Counted from the stretch's first letter, positions 1 to 8,148 are shown. The stretch is DNA of 64,000 bases from UBA2211 sp035404185 (GCA_965230985.1 OZ246399.1:496001-560000), one strand, 5' to 3'. The notes: generated from the sequence alone by a model not told the origin. A program made the numbers and translations.

Positions 1-71
1 TTTTTGCATAACCGCTTCTTCATTTGAAATTAATTCATCAGAGGATTTTGTGTTGCTTTTTTACTTTCTCT

Positions 72-99
72 ATCATAGTTGTTTTAAATATTTTGTCAA
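72..99 (-). promoter_or_regulatory. Sigma70-type promoter, leftward out of window
   Basis: On the minus strand TTGACA (99-94), a 16-base spacer and TATGAT (77-72) form a near-consensus promoter. The transcript would start near 65 and leave the window. No gene can be assigned to it from the bases visible here. Confidence 0.6.
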
Positions 100-100
100 T

Positions 101-242
101 AAATAAAAAGTGAACCATAAGATTATGGTTCGTGTATAAGATTTTTGGAGGAAATTCCAAAGGAGTTGACCCGTAGTTCATTCAGCAAAAGTTGTTAAGG
201 TGCTATAGTTACAGACTCCATAGCCCGGGTTGCTGTCGCTAC
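101..242 (-). ncRNA. Putative small RNA unit 3 of a tandem array
   Basis: A promoter on the minus strand (TTGACA 276-271, 16-base spacer, TATGAT 254-249) predicts a start near 242. About 110 bases downstream a hairpin with arms GAACCATA and TATGGTTC (131-112), followed by a T-rich run, should end transcription. No open frame with a plausible start fills the interval. The unit is therefore read as an untranslated RNA of about 140 nt. It does not match an RNA family I can recognise, such as 6S, SRP RNA or RNase P. Confidence 0.5.
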
Positions 243-282
243 GATTAAATCATAAAGCATCTAAAATATTTGTCAAACAAAA

Positions 283-414
283 AACCCTTGCGGGTTCGGT
301 TTAAAATTATATTGAGGTGGGGAGGAAGAAGTTGATTTTGTAAATCATTCTTCCTCCCCCTTTTGAAAGCGATCCGCTTTCATTAAGGTTGTCGGTACTG
401 GGTATGTACCAACA
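283..414 (-). ncRNA. Putative small RNA unit 2 of a tandem array
   Basis: The promoter is TTGACA (448-443), 16 bases, TAAATA (426-421). The predicted RNA contains three successive hairpins: TTGTTGGTAC with GTACCGACAA, TGAAAGCG with CGCTTTCA, and a long purine/pyrimidine stem (GGGGAGGAAGAA with TTCTTCCTCCCC). It then has an intrinsic terminator with arms AACCC and GGGTT (296-283) followed by TTTTTTG. There is no open frame of note. The family is unrecognised, and the density of perfect stems makes a structured RNA the best reading. Confidence 0.55.
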
Positions 415-457
415 ATTATATATTTAACCTATTCCTATAATTTGTCAAACAAAAAAA

Positions 458-599
458 GACCTGTTTGGTCCCCACAATAAGGGAGAAGAGTTTTTAAGGA
501 ATTATCGCGATTTATCCATTAAACTCTTCTTATTAATATCGTTTCAATTTAAAAAGACCCTTTTAAGTCTTTAGTTTTGAACGATTCTGGAAACGTTCT
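458..599 (-). ncRNA. Putative small RNA unit 1 of a tandem array
   Basis: The promoter is TTGACA (634-629), a 17-base spacer and TATTAT (611-606). The RNA starts with a GAACG/CGTTC hairpin. An AAAGAC/GTCTTT terminator-like hairpin (572-551) follows. Next come long arms GAAGAGTTT and AAACTCTTC, and then a GACC/GGTC stem with seven U (470-451). It may therefore give a short and a long product. The -35 box lies back to back with the -35 box of the rightward cysteine-leader promoter. Confidence 0.5.
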
Positions 600-637
600 A
601 TAAATATAATATCTTTTGAATTATTTTTTGTCAATTC

Positions 638-665
638 TTGACAATATAATCTCTTTTGCTAGAAT
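638..665 (+). promoter_or_regulatory. Promoter of the cysteine leader-cysK-cysS unit
   Basis: TTGACA (638-643), a 16-base spacer and TAGAAT (660-665), with an extended -10 TG at 657-658. Transcription should start near 672, only about two bases before the leader-peptide ATG at 674, so the leader mRNA would be essentially leaderless. Confidence 0.7.
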
Positions 666-673
666 AAAAACAT

Positions 674-727
674 ATGAAAAATATAAACAAACAAATCTGC
701 TGCTGTTGTTGCCCTCCACTAGACTAA
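674..727 (+). CDS. Cysteine-rich leader peptide (17 aa)
   Basis: The reading frame encodes MKNINKQICCCCCPPLD and stops at TAA 725-727. Five consecutive cysteine codons (698-712) are followed by two prolines. Such codon runs are the hallmark of amino-acid attenuator leader peptides (his, trp and leu leaders are the known models). The peptide lies directly upstream of cysteine synthase and cysteinyl-tRNA synthetase, the two genes for which cysteine would be the logical signal. The stop codon abuts the first arm of the predicted antiterminator. There is no Shine-Dalgarno sequence, and the ATG sits at the predicted transcription start. The peptide is too short for homology support. Confidence 0.75.
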   Translation: MKNINKQICCCCCPPLD

Positions 728-788
728 GAGATTGGTTTGTTTTTAATAATAAGGAATATAAAAACTAATCTCTTTAAAGAGATTTTTT
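727..788 (+). promoter_or_regulatory. Transcription attenuator for cysteine (antiterminator/terminator)
   Basis: Three mutually exclusive arms are visible: AGAGATTGGTT (727-737), AACTAATCTCT (763-773) and AGAGATT (778-784). Arms 1 and 2 pair over 11 positions with one G-U to form an antiterminator. Arms 2 and 3 form a perfect 7-bp stem followed by six T (783-788), an intrinsic terminator. A ribosome finishing the leader peptide would cover arm 1 and allow termination. A ribosome stalled on the Cys codons would leave arm 1 free and allow read-through into cysK. Confidence 0.75.
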
Positions 789-802
789 GTTAATAATAAG
801 AT

Positions 803-1648
803 ATGAAAACAATTTTAGACTATATCGGCAATACGCCGTTAGTAAAAATAGAAAATAATATATTCGCGAAGTTGGAAGGATTTAATCCTGGAGGTTCGAT
901 TAAAGACAGGATTGCCCTAAACATGATTAATGAGGCTGAAAAGTCAGGATATATAAAACCGGGAGATACCTTGATTGAACCAACCAGTGGTAATACTGGA
1001 GTTGGCTTAGCCATGGTCGCTGCGATGAAGGGATATAAAGTTAAAGTGATTATGCCCGAAAGCACTAGTAAAGAAAAAATAAAGATGATAAAGATATTCG
1101 GTGGAGAAGCAATATTGATGGAAAATTTAAGATATAGAAAGTTTGCGATTAATGATGTTAAAGACATGGCTAAAAAAGGAGAAAGATTAATATTTCTAAA
1201 TCAATATGAAAATTTAGCTAATCCAGAATCACACTATTATGGAACAGCCGAAGAAATATTAAAACAGATGGAAGATAAACAAATAGATTACTTTATTGCA
1301 GGAATGGGTACTGGAGGAACAATTACAGGAATTGGAAAAAAACTAAAAGAAAAATATCCAAATATTAAAATTATCGGAGTCCAACCAGTTCAAAACCAAA
1401 CAATCGAAGGATTAAGATCTCTTAAGGATGGATTTGTTCCGACAATTATCGATTTTGATTTAATTAATGAGATTTACGATCTCGAAGCTGAAAAAGCTTT
1501 AGAGACAAAAGATGATCTTGCTCAAAAAGGAATTCTAGTTGGGCCTAGTTCAGGGGCAGCTATGTATATTTGTCGTGAAATACAGAAAGAACATCCTGAA
1601 TCAGTCATTGTTACTGTCTTTCCTGACCGCGGAGAGAGGTATCTTTAA
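803..1648 (+). CDS. cysK: Cysteine synthase (O-acetylserine sulfhydrylase family)
   Basis: This is a cytoplasmic PLP enzyme predicted to make cysteine from O-acetylserine and sulfide. The sequence shows GNTPLV at 9-14, the PLP-lysine context GGSIKDR (Lys34), the substrate loop PTSGNTG (60-66), the phosphate-binding GMGTGGT and a C-terminal VGPSSGAA. At 281 residues it is some 30 shorter than typical CysK, but the catalytic core is complete. It follows a cysteine attenuator and is followed after 30 bases by cysS, so cysteine formation and charging are co-located. A cystathionine beta-synthase-like role is the main alternative. Confidence 0.88.
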   Translation: MKTILDYIGNTPLVKIENNIFAKLEGFNPGGSIKDRIALNMINEAEKSGYIKPGDTLIEPTSGNTGVGLAMVAAMKGYKVKVIMPESTSKEKIKMIKIFGGEAILMENLRYRKFAINDVKDMAKKGERLIFLNQYENLANPESHYYGTAEEILKQMEDKQIDYFIAGMGTGGTITGIGKKLKEKYPNIKIIGVQPVQNQTIEGLRSLKDGFVPTIIDFDLINEIYDLEAEKALETKDDLAQKGILVGPSSGAAMYICREIQKEHPESVIVTVFPDRGERYL

Positions 1649-1672
1649 ATATAGAAAAGATTAAGATATAAT
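1644..1672 (+). promoter_or_regulatory. Internal promoter for leaderless cysS
   Basis: TTTAAA (1644-1649, overlapping the cysK stop), a 17-base spacer and TATAAT (1667-1672). Only six bases separate the -10 box from the cysS ATG at 1679, so the mRNA would begin at or next to the start codon. cysS may thus be transcribed both from the attenuated upstream promoter and independently. Confidence 0.55.
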
Positions 1673-1678
1673 AGAAAT

Positions 1679-3130
1679 ATGAAATTATACAATACTCTAA
1701 CTAAAAAGAAAGAGGAATTTAAGCCAATTAAAGATAAAGAAGTTGGAATATATACCTGTGGACCGACTGTCTATTGGTTTGCTCACATTGGAAATATGAG
1801 AACCTATCTCTTTGAAGATTTTTTAAAGAGAGTTTTAATGTATAACGGATACAAGGTTAAACATGTAATGAATTTAACTGATGTCGGACACTTAACTTCT
1901 GATTCTGATTCCGGAGAAGATAAGCTAGAAAAAGGCGCTAAAAAAGAAAGAAAAACTGTTTGGGAGATTGCTCAATTCTACTCAGACTTTTTTAAAAACG
2001 ATTTAAAGTCTTTAAATGTTGTTGACCCAACTATTTGGGTAAAAGCTACCGATACTATTCAGGAACAAATAGATTTGATTAAAAAAATGGAAAAGAAAGG
2101 TTTTACCTACATTATCAGTGATGGAGTATATTTTGATACTTCAAAACTAGAAAAGTATGGAAGGCTTTGGGGAGAAAATGAAAGAAAAGAAATGAAAGGA
2201 AGAATTGAAGAAGTAAAAGAGAAAAGAAATAAAGCTGATTTTGCTCTGTGGAAGTTCAGTCCTAAGAATGAAAAGAGACAAATGGAGTGGGAATCTCCTT
2301 GGGGGGTTGGTTTCCCTGGCTGGCATACTGAATGCGTGATTATGAGTGTAAATAATTTAGGAATACCTTTTGATATCCATTGTGGAGGAATTGATCATGT
2401 CTTCATTCACCATACCAATGAAATTGCTCAAGCTGAAGCAGTATACAATAAGCCAATGGCTAATTATTGGATGCATGGAGAATTCCTTAATCTAAAAGAC
2501 GGAAAGATGTCTAAGTCTTCTGGTAACATTGTTACCCTTAGTACATTAAAAGAAAAAGGAATTAGTCCCCTTGCCTATCGCTACCTTTGTTTAAATACTC
2601 ACTACAGAAGCAAACTTGTTTTTAGTGATGAAAGTCTCGATTTCGCTGAAACAAGTTTAAACAAGCTTTACGAAAAAACAGTTGAATTATCAAGAAGTGA
2701 TAAAACAAAACATTCAAAGAAGTATGAAGAATATCAGAAAAAATTCCTTGAGTTTATTAATGACGACTTAAACATCCCTTCTGCCTTAGCCTTAACTTGG
2801 GACATGATAAAAGATAATAATATTACGAATTCAGAAAAATACGATTTATTAATCGATTTCGATAATGTTTTTGGATTAAAATTATCCTCAGTTAAATCAG
2901 AAGATCTTTCTGAATCAAAATACATTATAAAGATAGAAAAAGATGGTATTCCTGTTTGGACTAGCGATATTAGTATTGTTCCTGAGGACATAATGAAACT
3001 TGTCGAAGCAAGAGATGAGGCTAGGAAAAATAAAAAATGGGACAAAGCTGACGAGGCAAGAAAAGAAATAGACAAAAAAGGATGGCAAGTCGAAGATTCG
3101 GGAGAGAAAACAGTAATCAAAAAGAAATAA
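1679..3130 (+). CDS. cysS: Cysteinyl-tRNA synthetase
   Basis: A class I aminoacyl-tRNA synthetase that charges tRNA-Cys. At 483 aa it is of normal length. Seen: the zinc/active-site Cys in TCGPTVYWFAHIGN with HIGH as HIGN (36-39), the second zinc region GWHTEC, the HCGGIDHVFIHHTNE segment, and KMSKS intact in DGKMSKSSGN near 277. The C-terminal helical tRNA-binding part contains a lysine/acidic-rich DALR-like segment. It lies 30 bases after cysK and is closed by a strong terminator. Regulation by the upstream cysteine attenuator plus a private leaderless promoter is inferred. Confidence 0.96.
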   Translation: MKLYNTLTKKKEEFKPIKDKEVGIYTCGPTVYWFAHIGNMRTYLFEDFLKRVLMYNGYKVKHVMNLTDVGHLTSDSDSGEDKLEKGAKKERKTVWEIAQFYSDFFKNDLKSLNVVDPTIWVKATDTIQEQIDLIKKMEKKGFTYIISDGVYFDTSKLEKYGRLWGENERKEMKGRIEEVKEKRNKADFALWKFSPKNEKRQMEWESPWGVGFPGWHTECVIMSVNNLGIPFDIHCGGIDHVFIHHTNEIAQAEAVYNKPMANYWMHGEFLNLKDGKMSKSSGNIVTLSTLKEKGISPLAYRYLCLNTHYRSKLVFSDESLDFAETSLNKLYEKTVELSRSDKTKHSKKYEEYQKKFLEFINDDLNIPSALALTWDMIKDNNITNSEKYDLLIDFDNVFGLKLSSVKSEDLSESKYIIKIEKDGIPVWTSDISIVPEDIMKLVEARDEARKNKKWDKADEARKEIDKKGWQVEDSGEKTVIKKK

Positions 3131-3135
3131 TAAAA

Positions 3136-3159
3136 GCCCTGCAAAGTTGCAGGGTTTTT
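3136..3159 (+). terminator. Intrinsic terminator after cysS
   Basis: CCCTGCA (3137-3143) pairs with TGCAGGG (3148-3154), followed by five T. Confidence 0.85.
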
Positions 3160-3183
3160 AAATAAAGAAATTATTTAATTTAT

Positions 3184-3636
3184 TTATTTTGTTGTAGCAA
3201 GTACGCAGTCTTCATAGATGGTATTGTTGCCCTGTTGTAGGAATGCTGCATCGCCTTTATTCCAGAACACAAAAGATTCTCCAGTATTTGTGTAGCGTGC
3301 TCCAGAAGCAGATATGGTTTGTAAAAGTAACAAACTATCACCATCGCTTAAATTTAATTCTACTTTGTCGTCAAAAAAGATAGCATTAATAATTTTATCA
3401 TTCTTACAATTAAAAGTTGCTGCAGTAATAGTATTTGTATTATTTGCAGATTTTTTAATAAATGTATTAGTAGGTATTTGTTCAATCGTCATTTTTAGCG
3501 TAGTCATTTTTTCACCAAAACAAAAACCAAGATAAAAAATACTAATATATAAAACTACGGCAAAAGTTATTGAATACCAAGTAACTTTTTTCCATTCTAT
3601 TTTCATATTTAATTTCGTATTCTTTTTTGTTGGCAT
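3184..3636 (-). CDS. Hypothetical single-pass membrane protein
   Basis: 150 residues. A lysine-rich cytoplasmic start is followed by one hydrophobic segment near 18-42 (WYSITFAVVLYISIFYLGFC) and then an outside domain of about 105 residues. That domain contains a short motif, CKNDKIINAIFFDDKVELNLSDG, and ends with CVLATTK. A secreted or membrane-anchored lysozyme-inhibitor-like (MliC) beta barrel is conceivable from the sequence CKNDKxIxAxFxxxKVELxLSDG. MliC proteins carry a similar 'C...G..i.v.y......a.l' start, but I would not assign it firmly. It stands alone, convergent with cysS. Confidence 0.6.
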   Translation of the reverse strand: MPTKKNTKLNMKIEWKKVTWYSITFAVVLYISIFYLGFCFGEKMTTLKMTIEQIPTNTFIKKSANNTNTITAATFNCKNDKIINAIFFDDKVELNLSDGDSLLLLQTISASGARYTNTGESFVFWNKGDAAFLQQGNNTIYEDCVLATTK

Positions 3637-3737
3637 ATTTTTTTTATTGTTTTTTAAATTATGTTTTTATTATATCTTTAAACAATAAAAGACGTCAAGG
3701 AGTTTGTTAGATTTTCTAGTGAAAAAACTTCAGAATT

Positions 3738-4847
3738 TTAATTTTTCTCTTCACATTCTTTATAAAATTCTAAAACTTTATCAGCCACTTTCTCCCAAGA
3801 ATATTTTTGAACTTCTTTTAATCCCCACTCCCCCATTTCTTTTCTTAAATTTTCATTATCAATTAATTTTTCTAATTTTTTTGCCAATTCGATTTCATTT
3901 TTTGGCTCAGCTAAGAATTCTTCTCCTTTTGTATCCTGAAGAAGCTCTTTGTATCCCATATTACTAAAACCACAAACTGGTTTTCCGAGGGCCATTGCTT
4001 CTAATAAAACAATACCGAAGCTTTCTCCGAATATCGCTGGGCTGCAGTAGATATCACAGGTTGAAAAATATTGAGGAACAATGCCTCCGCTCTGGGCTCC
4101 TTCCCAATAAATCTCTTTAAGATTGTTTTCTTTAGCATATATTTCGCATTCTTCCTTGAGAGGACCATCTCCAACGATTATTAGTCTTAAATTATTATTT
4201 TTTTCTTGTAAAATTTTATAGGCCTTGAGCAAATATATTAGTCCCTTTCTTTCTTCAATTCTTCCTAAGAATAAAATATTAATTTTACTGTTATCAAATT
4301 TATTCAATTTTTTAATTTCTGGATTAAATTCATTTAAATCAATACCATTGGGAATTACTTTTTTTAATCCATTGAATTTTTTGAAGGGTTCAAGATTGAA
4401 AGAAGCTACTCCGATAACTCCCTTAACCTTATGATTAATCAATCCACTTAAATTATTTATCATTGCATCTACAATTGGCGCTGCTTCAGTATTGGCGTGA
4501 AAAGTAATAATATTAGTTGCGTCAGATCTTTCTAATATTTGTGAAGCTGAAGGAATAATAAAATTATGGAAATGCAAAATATCAAACTTTTCTTTATTAA
4601 GCATTCTTTTGATAGATAAAGGATTAAAATTGCAAACTAAATCCCCTTGCGTTCCTGCAATGTTTAAGGGAATTGACGTTCCCAAGAGAATAACATTTTT
4701 ACCATAGTTTTCTTTGAGCTTTCTTCTGGGCACAATTATCTTAGTTTCTATGCCTCTTTTCTCAAATTCTTTAGATAGTCCTAAAATGTGGTTTTTTACC
4801 CCTCCTGGATTACTGAAGGAATGGAAAGAAATAAAGCCTATTTTCAT
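3738..4847 (-). CDS. Glycosyltransferase family 4 (GT-B fold)
   Basis: 369 residues, the usual length for GT4 retaining glycosyltransferases that move a sugar from a nucleotide donor to a lipid or glycan at the inner membrane face. Seen: the N-terminal acceptor-domain opening MKIGFISFHSFSNPGGVKNHI, the linker and second Rossmann start INILFLGRIEERKGLIYLLKAY, and the donor-site E-x7-E as ESFGIVLLEA with GKPVCGF. The substrate is unknown, and mannosyl- or glucosyl-transfer to a lipid is typical. It is divergent from dnaB, the two starts being 38 bases apart. Confidence 0.9.
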   Translation of the reverse strand: MKIGFISFHSFSNPGGVKNHILGLSKEFEKRGIETKIIVPRRKLKENYGKNVILLGTSIPLNIAGTQGDLVCNFNPLSIKRMLNKEKFDILHFHNFIIPSASQILERSDATNIITFHANTEAAPIVDAMINNLSGLINHKVKGVIGVASFNLEPFKKFNGLKKVIPNGIDLNEFNPEIKKLNKFDNSKINILFLGRIEERKGLIYLLKAYKILQEKNNNLRLIIVGDGPLKEECEIYAKENNLKEIYWEGAQSGGIVPQYFSTCDIYCSPAIFGESFGIVLLEAMALGKPVCGFSNMGYKELLQDTKGEEFLAEPKNEIELAKKLEKLIDNENLRKEMGEWGLKEVQKYSWEKVADKVLEFYKECEEKN

Positions 4848-4849
4848 AA

Positions 4850-4878
4850 TTGACGTTTAATTTGTTGTTTGCTACATT
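4850..4878 (+). promoter_or_regulatory. Promoter of leaderless dnaB
   Basis: TTGACG (4850-4855), a 17-base spacer and an extended -10 TGC-TACATT (4870-4878). The predicted start at about 4885 is next to the ATG at 4886, giving a leaderless mRNA. This decides the dnaB start against an in-frame ATG 36 bases upstream that overlaps the promoter. Confidence 0.6.
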
Positions 4879-4885
4879 ATACTTA

Positions 4886-6262
4886 ATGAGTAGTGAAAAT
4901 ACAAATATTAAATTACCTCCCCAAGACATTGAGGCCGAAAAAAGTCTTTTAGGCTCTTTAATGCTTGACAAGGAAGCAATTACTAAAGTTGCCGATATTT
5001 TGCATTCAGAAGACTTCTACAAAAGAAACAATCAGTACATCTATCAGGTAATTGAGGATTTGTTTACTCGTGGCGAACCAATTGATTTGATTTCTGTTTC
5101 TTCAAGACTTAAAGAAAAAAATCAATTAGAAAATATAGGAGGAACAGCCTATTTAACCGAACTGATTAATACTGTTCCCACTGCCAGCCATGTCATGACT
5201 TATGCCAAGATTGTCCAGAAGAAAAGAATTTTAAGAGATTTAATTACCGCTGGAACAGAAATTTCTTTAATGGGCTATGAAGAAGAGAACGAATCAGATG
5301 ATTTATTAGACTCAGCTGAAAGAAGAATCTTTAGTATTACTCAAAAGAATTTAACTCAATCATTCTTACCTATTAAACCTTTCTTAGAGGAAGCTTTTGA
5401 AAGAATAGAAAGAATATCAAAACAAAAAGGAGCTTTAAGAGGAATATCAACTGGATTTAATGGTTTAGATTCTATTCTTTCTGGTTTACAAAATTCGGAT
5501 TTAATTATTCTAGCAGCGAGACCATCAATGGGAAAATCAAGTTTAGCGTTAGATATTGCTAAGAATGTTGCTTTAAGAGAAAAGAAGCCAGTTGGTTTGT
5601 TTTCTCTAGAGATGAGTAAGGATCAATTAATTGATAGGCTTATTAGTTCAGAATCAAACATTGATTCATGGAAACTTAGGCAAGGAATGCTTTCAACTGA
5701 TGGAGACCAAAATGATTTTGTTTGTATTCAACATGCCTTAGGTACTCTTTCTGAGGCTCCGATATTCATCGATGATGCTTCTAGCTGTAGCGTGTTACAA
5801 ATGAGAGCGATGGCTAGAAGATTACAGGCCAGTCATGGATTAGGATTAATTGTTGTTGACTATTTACAATTAATCGAACCAAATAACAAGATAATGAATA
5901 GTGTCCAGCAAATTACAGAAATTTCAAGACAGCTAAAGGGATTAGCTAGAGAATTAAATGTTCCTGTTTTAGCTTTATCTCAATTATCAAGAGCAGTTGA
6001 ACAAAGAACACCTAAAATTCCTAGACTTTCAGATTTAAGAGATTCAGGTTCAATTGAGCAAGATGCTGACGTTGTTTTATTTATTTATCGTGAAGATGTT
6101 TATCAAGAAGAAAGTCCTAGAAAAGGAATTGCTGATATTATTATTGCTAAGCACAGAAATGGTCCAATTGGAAGAGTGGAGTTATTCTTTGATAAACAAA
6201 GAGCTTGTTTTAGAAATATTGAAACAGGCCGAGATGCTTTTGAGGGAGACATTGGATATTAG
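4886..6262 (+). CDS. dnaB: Replicative DNA helicase DnaB
   Basis: Hexameric 5'-3' helicase of the replication fork, 458 residues from the chosen start. Seen: the N-terminal helical domain opening LPPQDIEAEKSLLGSLML, Walker A in AARPSMGKSSLALDIA (about 210-225), the FSLEMS motif, Walker B LIVVDYLQLI, and the C-terminal segments LSQLSRAVEQR and LRDSGSIEQDADVV. It appears full length, without an intein. The upstream promoter overlaps any earlier start, so the ATG at 4886 is preferred. Confidence 0.97.
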   Translation: MSSENTNIKLPPQDIEAEKSLLGSLMLDKEAITKVADILHSEDFYKRNNQYIYQVIEDLFTRGEPIDLISVSSRLKEKNQLENIGGTAYLTELINTVPTASHVMTYAKIVQKKRILRDLITAGTEISLMGYEEENESDDLLDSAERRIFSITQKNLTQSFLPIKPFLEEAFERIERISKQKGALRGISTGFNGLDSILSGLQNSDLIILAARPSMGKSSLALDIAKNVALREKKPVGLFSLEMSKDQLIDRLISSESNIDSWKLRQGMLSTDGDQNDFVCIQHALGTLSEAPIFIDDASSCSVLQMRAMARRLQASHGLGLIVVDYLQLIEPNNKIMNSVQQITEISRQLKGLARELNVPVLALSQLSRAVEQRTPKIPRLSDLRDSGSIEQDADVVLFIYREDVYQEESPRKGIADIIIAKHRNGPIGRVELFFDKQRACFRNIETGRDAFEGDIGY

Positions 6263-6269
6263 TAAATAA

Positions 6270-6297
6270 AAACCTGCTTCAGAGTGAAACAGGTTTT
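6270..6297. terminator. Bidirectional terminator between dnaB and rplU
   Basis: AAACCTG and CAGGTTT form a stem flanked by A and T runs, so it can serve both convergent genes. Confidence 0.75.
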
Positions 6298-6309
6298 TAA
6301 AATATTTAA

Positions 6310-6621
6310 TTAATTCTTAATATCTGTAATTTCAACTTCGGTATAGAGCTGTCTATGCCCTTTTTTAACCTTATATCTTTTCTTTGATTTGTATTTAAAG
6401 GTCATTACTTTATCAGCTTTAGCTTGTTTTAAAACTTTAGCCGTTACAGTAGCTCCTTTAATCAATGGTTCTCCAATAGTTAAATCTTTTCCATTTTCAA
6501 CCAAAAGAACGTTGTCAAATACAACTTCAGTGCCCTCTTCGGCTACAAGCTTTTCAATCTTTAATTTGTCTTTTGGGGAAACTCTGTATTGTTTTCCTCC
6601 TGTTTTTATTACTGCTAACAT
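6310..6621 (-). CDS. rplU: 50S ribosomal protein L21
   Basis: 103 residues, the normal size for bL21, a 23S rRNA-binding protein. It opens MLAVIKTGGKQYRVSPKDKL, which is diagnostic, and ends with the basic GHRQLYTEVEI tail. In most bacteria rpmA (L27) follows rplU, but here dnaB's terminator follows at once, so L27 must lie elsewhere. Confidence 0.96.
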   Translation of the reverse strand: MLAVIKTGGKQYRVSPKDKLKIEKLVAEEGTEVVFDNVLLVENGKDLTIGEPLIKGATVTAKVLKQAKADKVMTFKYKSKKRYKVKKGHRQLYTEVEITDIKN

Positions 6622-6684
6622 GTTTTTTTGCTTAATTAATACTTTTTGTTTATATCATTTTATCGTTAGATAGTCAATAATCGC

Positions 6685-7647
6685 TTACATTCTGATAAAA
6701 ACTTCGGTTAAAATGAAAGTGATATATATAAAGAGTAGAAAGACGGCCTCTTTTTTAGTAATTTGGCTATCGTTTTTGATAAAGAAAAAGAAGAAGATTA
6801 TTGCTATCATTAAGAAGATTCTAGCTACTCCGAAAGGAGAAAAATCAGAGATATATATTGGATTTATTAAAGCTACGATTCCCAAAACAAGAGTGGCTGG
6901 GGCAACGATTGTTCCCATTAAGTCTCCTAGGATCATCCATTCCATATTTTTTTTAGCAGAAGATATGGCAAAGAATATTTCTGGTGCACAGTTCCCTAAC
7001 CCAACAATAAATAAACCGATTAGAACAATTGGCCAATTAAAGGTAGTGGCAAAGTATTGAGCTGACCTAACAATCCCTTCCGAAGCAATAGCAAAGATTG
7101 TTAAGCTTAACAGAATTTTAAATATTCCACTAAAAGAAGCTTTAAAGCTTTCTGTAGGAGTTGTATTATCTTCGCAGGTTTTACTAAATCTTTCCTTTTT
7201 AGAAAATAGCCAAGCAACATATACAAAGAAGAAAGAAATCATAATAATACCATCAATCCTTGAAAGATTATTATCCCAAATAAGAAGTATTGGTAAAATA
7301 GCTGCAATTACAGTAAATATTAAAGTAGTATGGATAGTTTTACTTTTAGCAGGGATTCCTTTTTTAGCGAAAAAGGCAGCTAAAGCAATAGATAGAGTTA
7401 AATCAACTACATTTCCTCCGATTACGTCCCCAAAAGATAATTGTGGAACATTATGTAGGGCCGCAGAAATACCGACAAATAAATTAGGTAATGAACCGAC
7501 AACGGCCATAACCAAAAAAGAAACGACGAATTCTTTCCAACCAAGAAACTTAGCTATCTTTATTAAACTTTTAACTATTAATTCTCCTGATAAATAAAAA
7601 GCAAAACATGAGACAAGAAAAACAAGAATGTAAATTAAGGTTATCAT
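6685..7647 (-). CDS. Ca2+/Na+ antiporter (CaCA family) membrane protein
   Basis: 320 residues with about ten hydrophobic segments arranged as two inverted halves. The two alpha repeats that form the ion site are visible: GSLPNLFVGISAALHN...GDVIGGNVVDLTL in the first half and GLGNCAPEIFFAISSA...GDLMGTIVAPATL in the second. The usual acidic residue of the G-x-S-x-P-E motif is present in the second repeat (APE) but is Asn in the first (LPN). Ion selectivity is therefore uncertain. Probably a calcium or cation exporter in the cytoplasmic membrane. Confidence 0.85.
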   Translation of the reverse strand: MITLIYILVFLVSCFAFYLSGELIVKSLIKIAKFLGWKEFVVSFLVMAVVGSLPNLFVGISAALHNVPQLSFGDVIGGNVVDLTLSIALAAFFAKKGIPAKSKTIHTTLIFTVIAAILPILLIWDNNLSRIDGIIMISFFFVYVAWLFSKKERFSKTCEDNTTPTESFKASFSGIFKILLSLTIFAIASEGIVRSAQYFATTFNWPIVLIGLFIVGLGNCAPEIFFAISSAKKNMEWMILGDLMGTIVAPATLVLGIVALINPIYISDFSPFGVARIFLMIAIIFFFFFIKNDSQITKKEAVFLLFIYITFILTEVFIRM

Positions 7648-7671
7648 TTATTTAAATTATTATATGTGAAA

Positions 7672-8100
7672 TTAAAATACAGAAACTATTATTGCTCCAC
7701 CAACCATCATAGTAACACCTAACATTTCTTGCCAGTTTAATGTTTCACCAAGGAAGATAAAGGCAAGAATTGCTACAAAGACTAGGCTTAATCTATCAAT
7801 TGCTACAATTTTCGTCGCATCTCCCGATTTCAAAGCTAAGAAATAAAAAAGCCAAGATATTGCTCCCGCTATTCCCGCGAGAATGATTAAAATCCAGTCC
7901 TTTAAAATGATTGAGTGAAATGAAAATCCATTAAACTTTTTTAAAGTAAAACTAGTAATAATCAAAAACAAAGCCATTACAATTGAACGAATTGTTGTTG
8001 CTAGCGTTGAGTCTATATTTTTTAATCCAAGTTTACCAAAAATAGCAACAAGGGATGCCATTAAAGCAGAAAGGATTGAATAGATTAACCATGCTTGCAT
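7672..8100 (-). CDS. Single-domain EamA/DMT-type transporter
   Basis: 142 residues with five hydrophobic helices and a C-terminal segment LSLVFVAILAFIFLGETLNWQEMLGVTMMVGGAIIV, typical of the EamA domain of drug/metabolite transporters. It has one EamA domain rather than the usual two, so it would need to dimerise. The substrate is unknown. It lies just upstream of the antiporter gene on the same strand. Confidence 0.82.
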   Translation of the reverse strand: MQAWLIYSILSALMASLVAIFGKLGLKNIDSTLATTIRSIVMALFLIITSFTLKKFNGFSFHSIILKDWILIILAGIAGAISWLFYFLALKSGDATKIVAIDRLSLVFVAILAFIFLGETLNWQEMLGVTMMVGGAIIVSVF

Positions 8101-8148
8101 ATTATAGTTATTATATTACTTTTATAAACAATTTCAATAAATACTACA

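Noticed and set aside
803..3130. T-box riboswitch ahead of cysK or cysS
   Set aside because: No T-box bulge sequence or long specifier stem exists. The leader is short and contains a translated Cys run, so ribosome-mediated attenuation explains it better.
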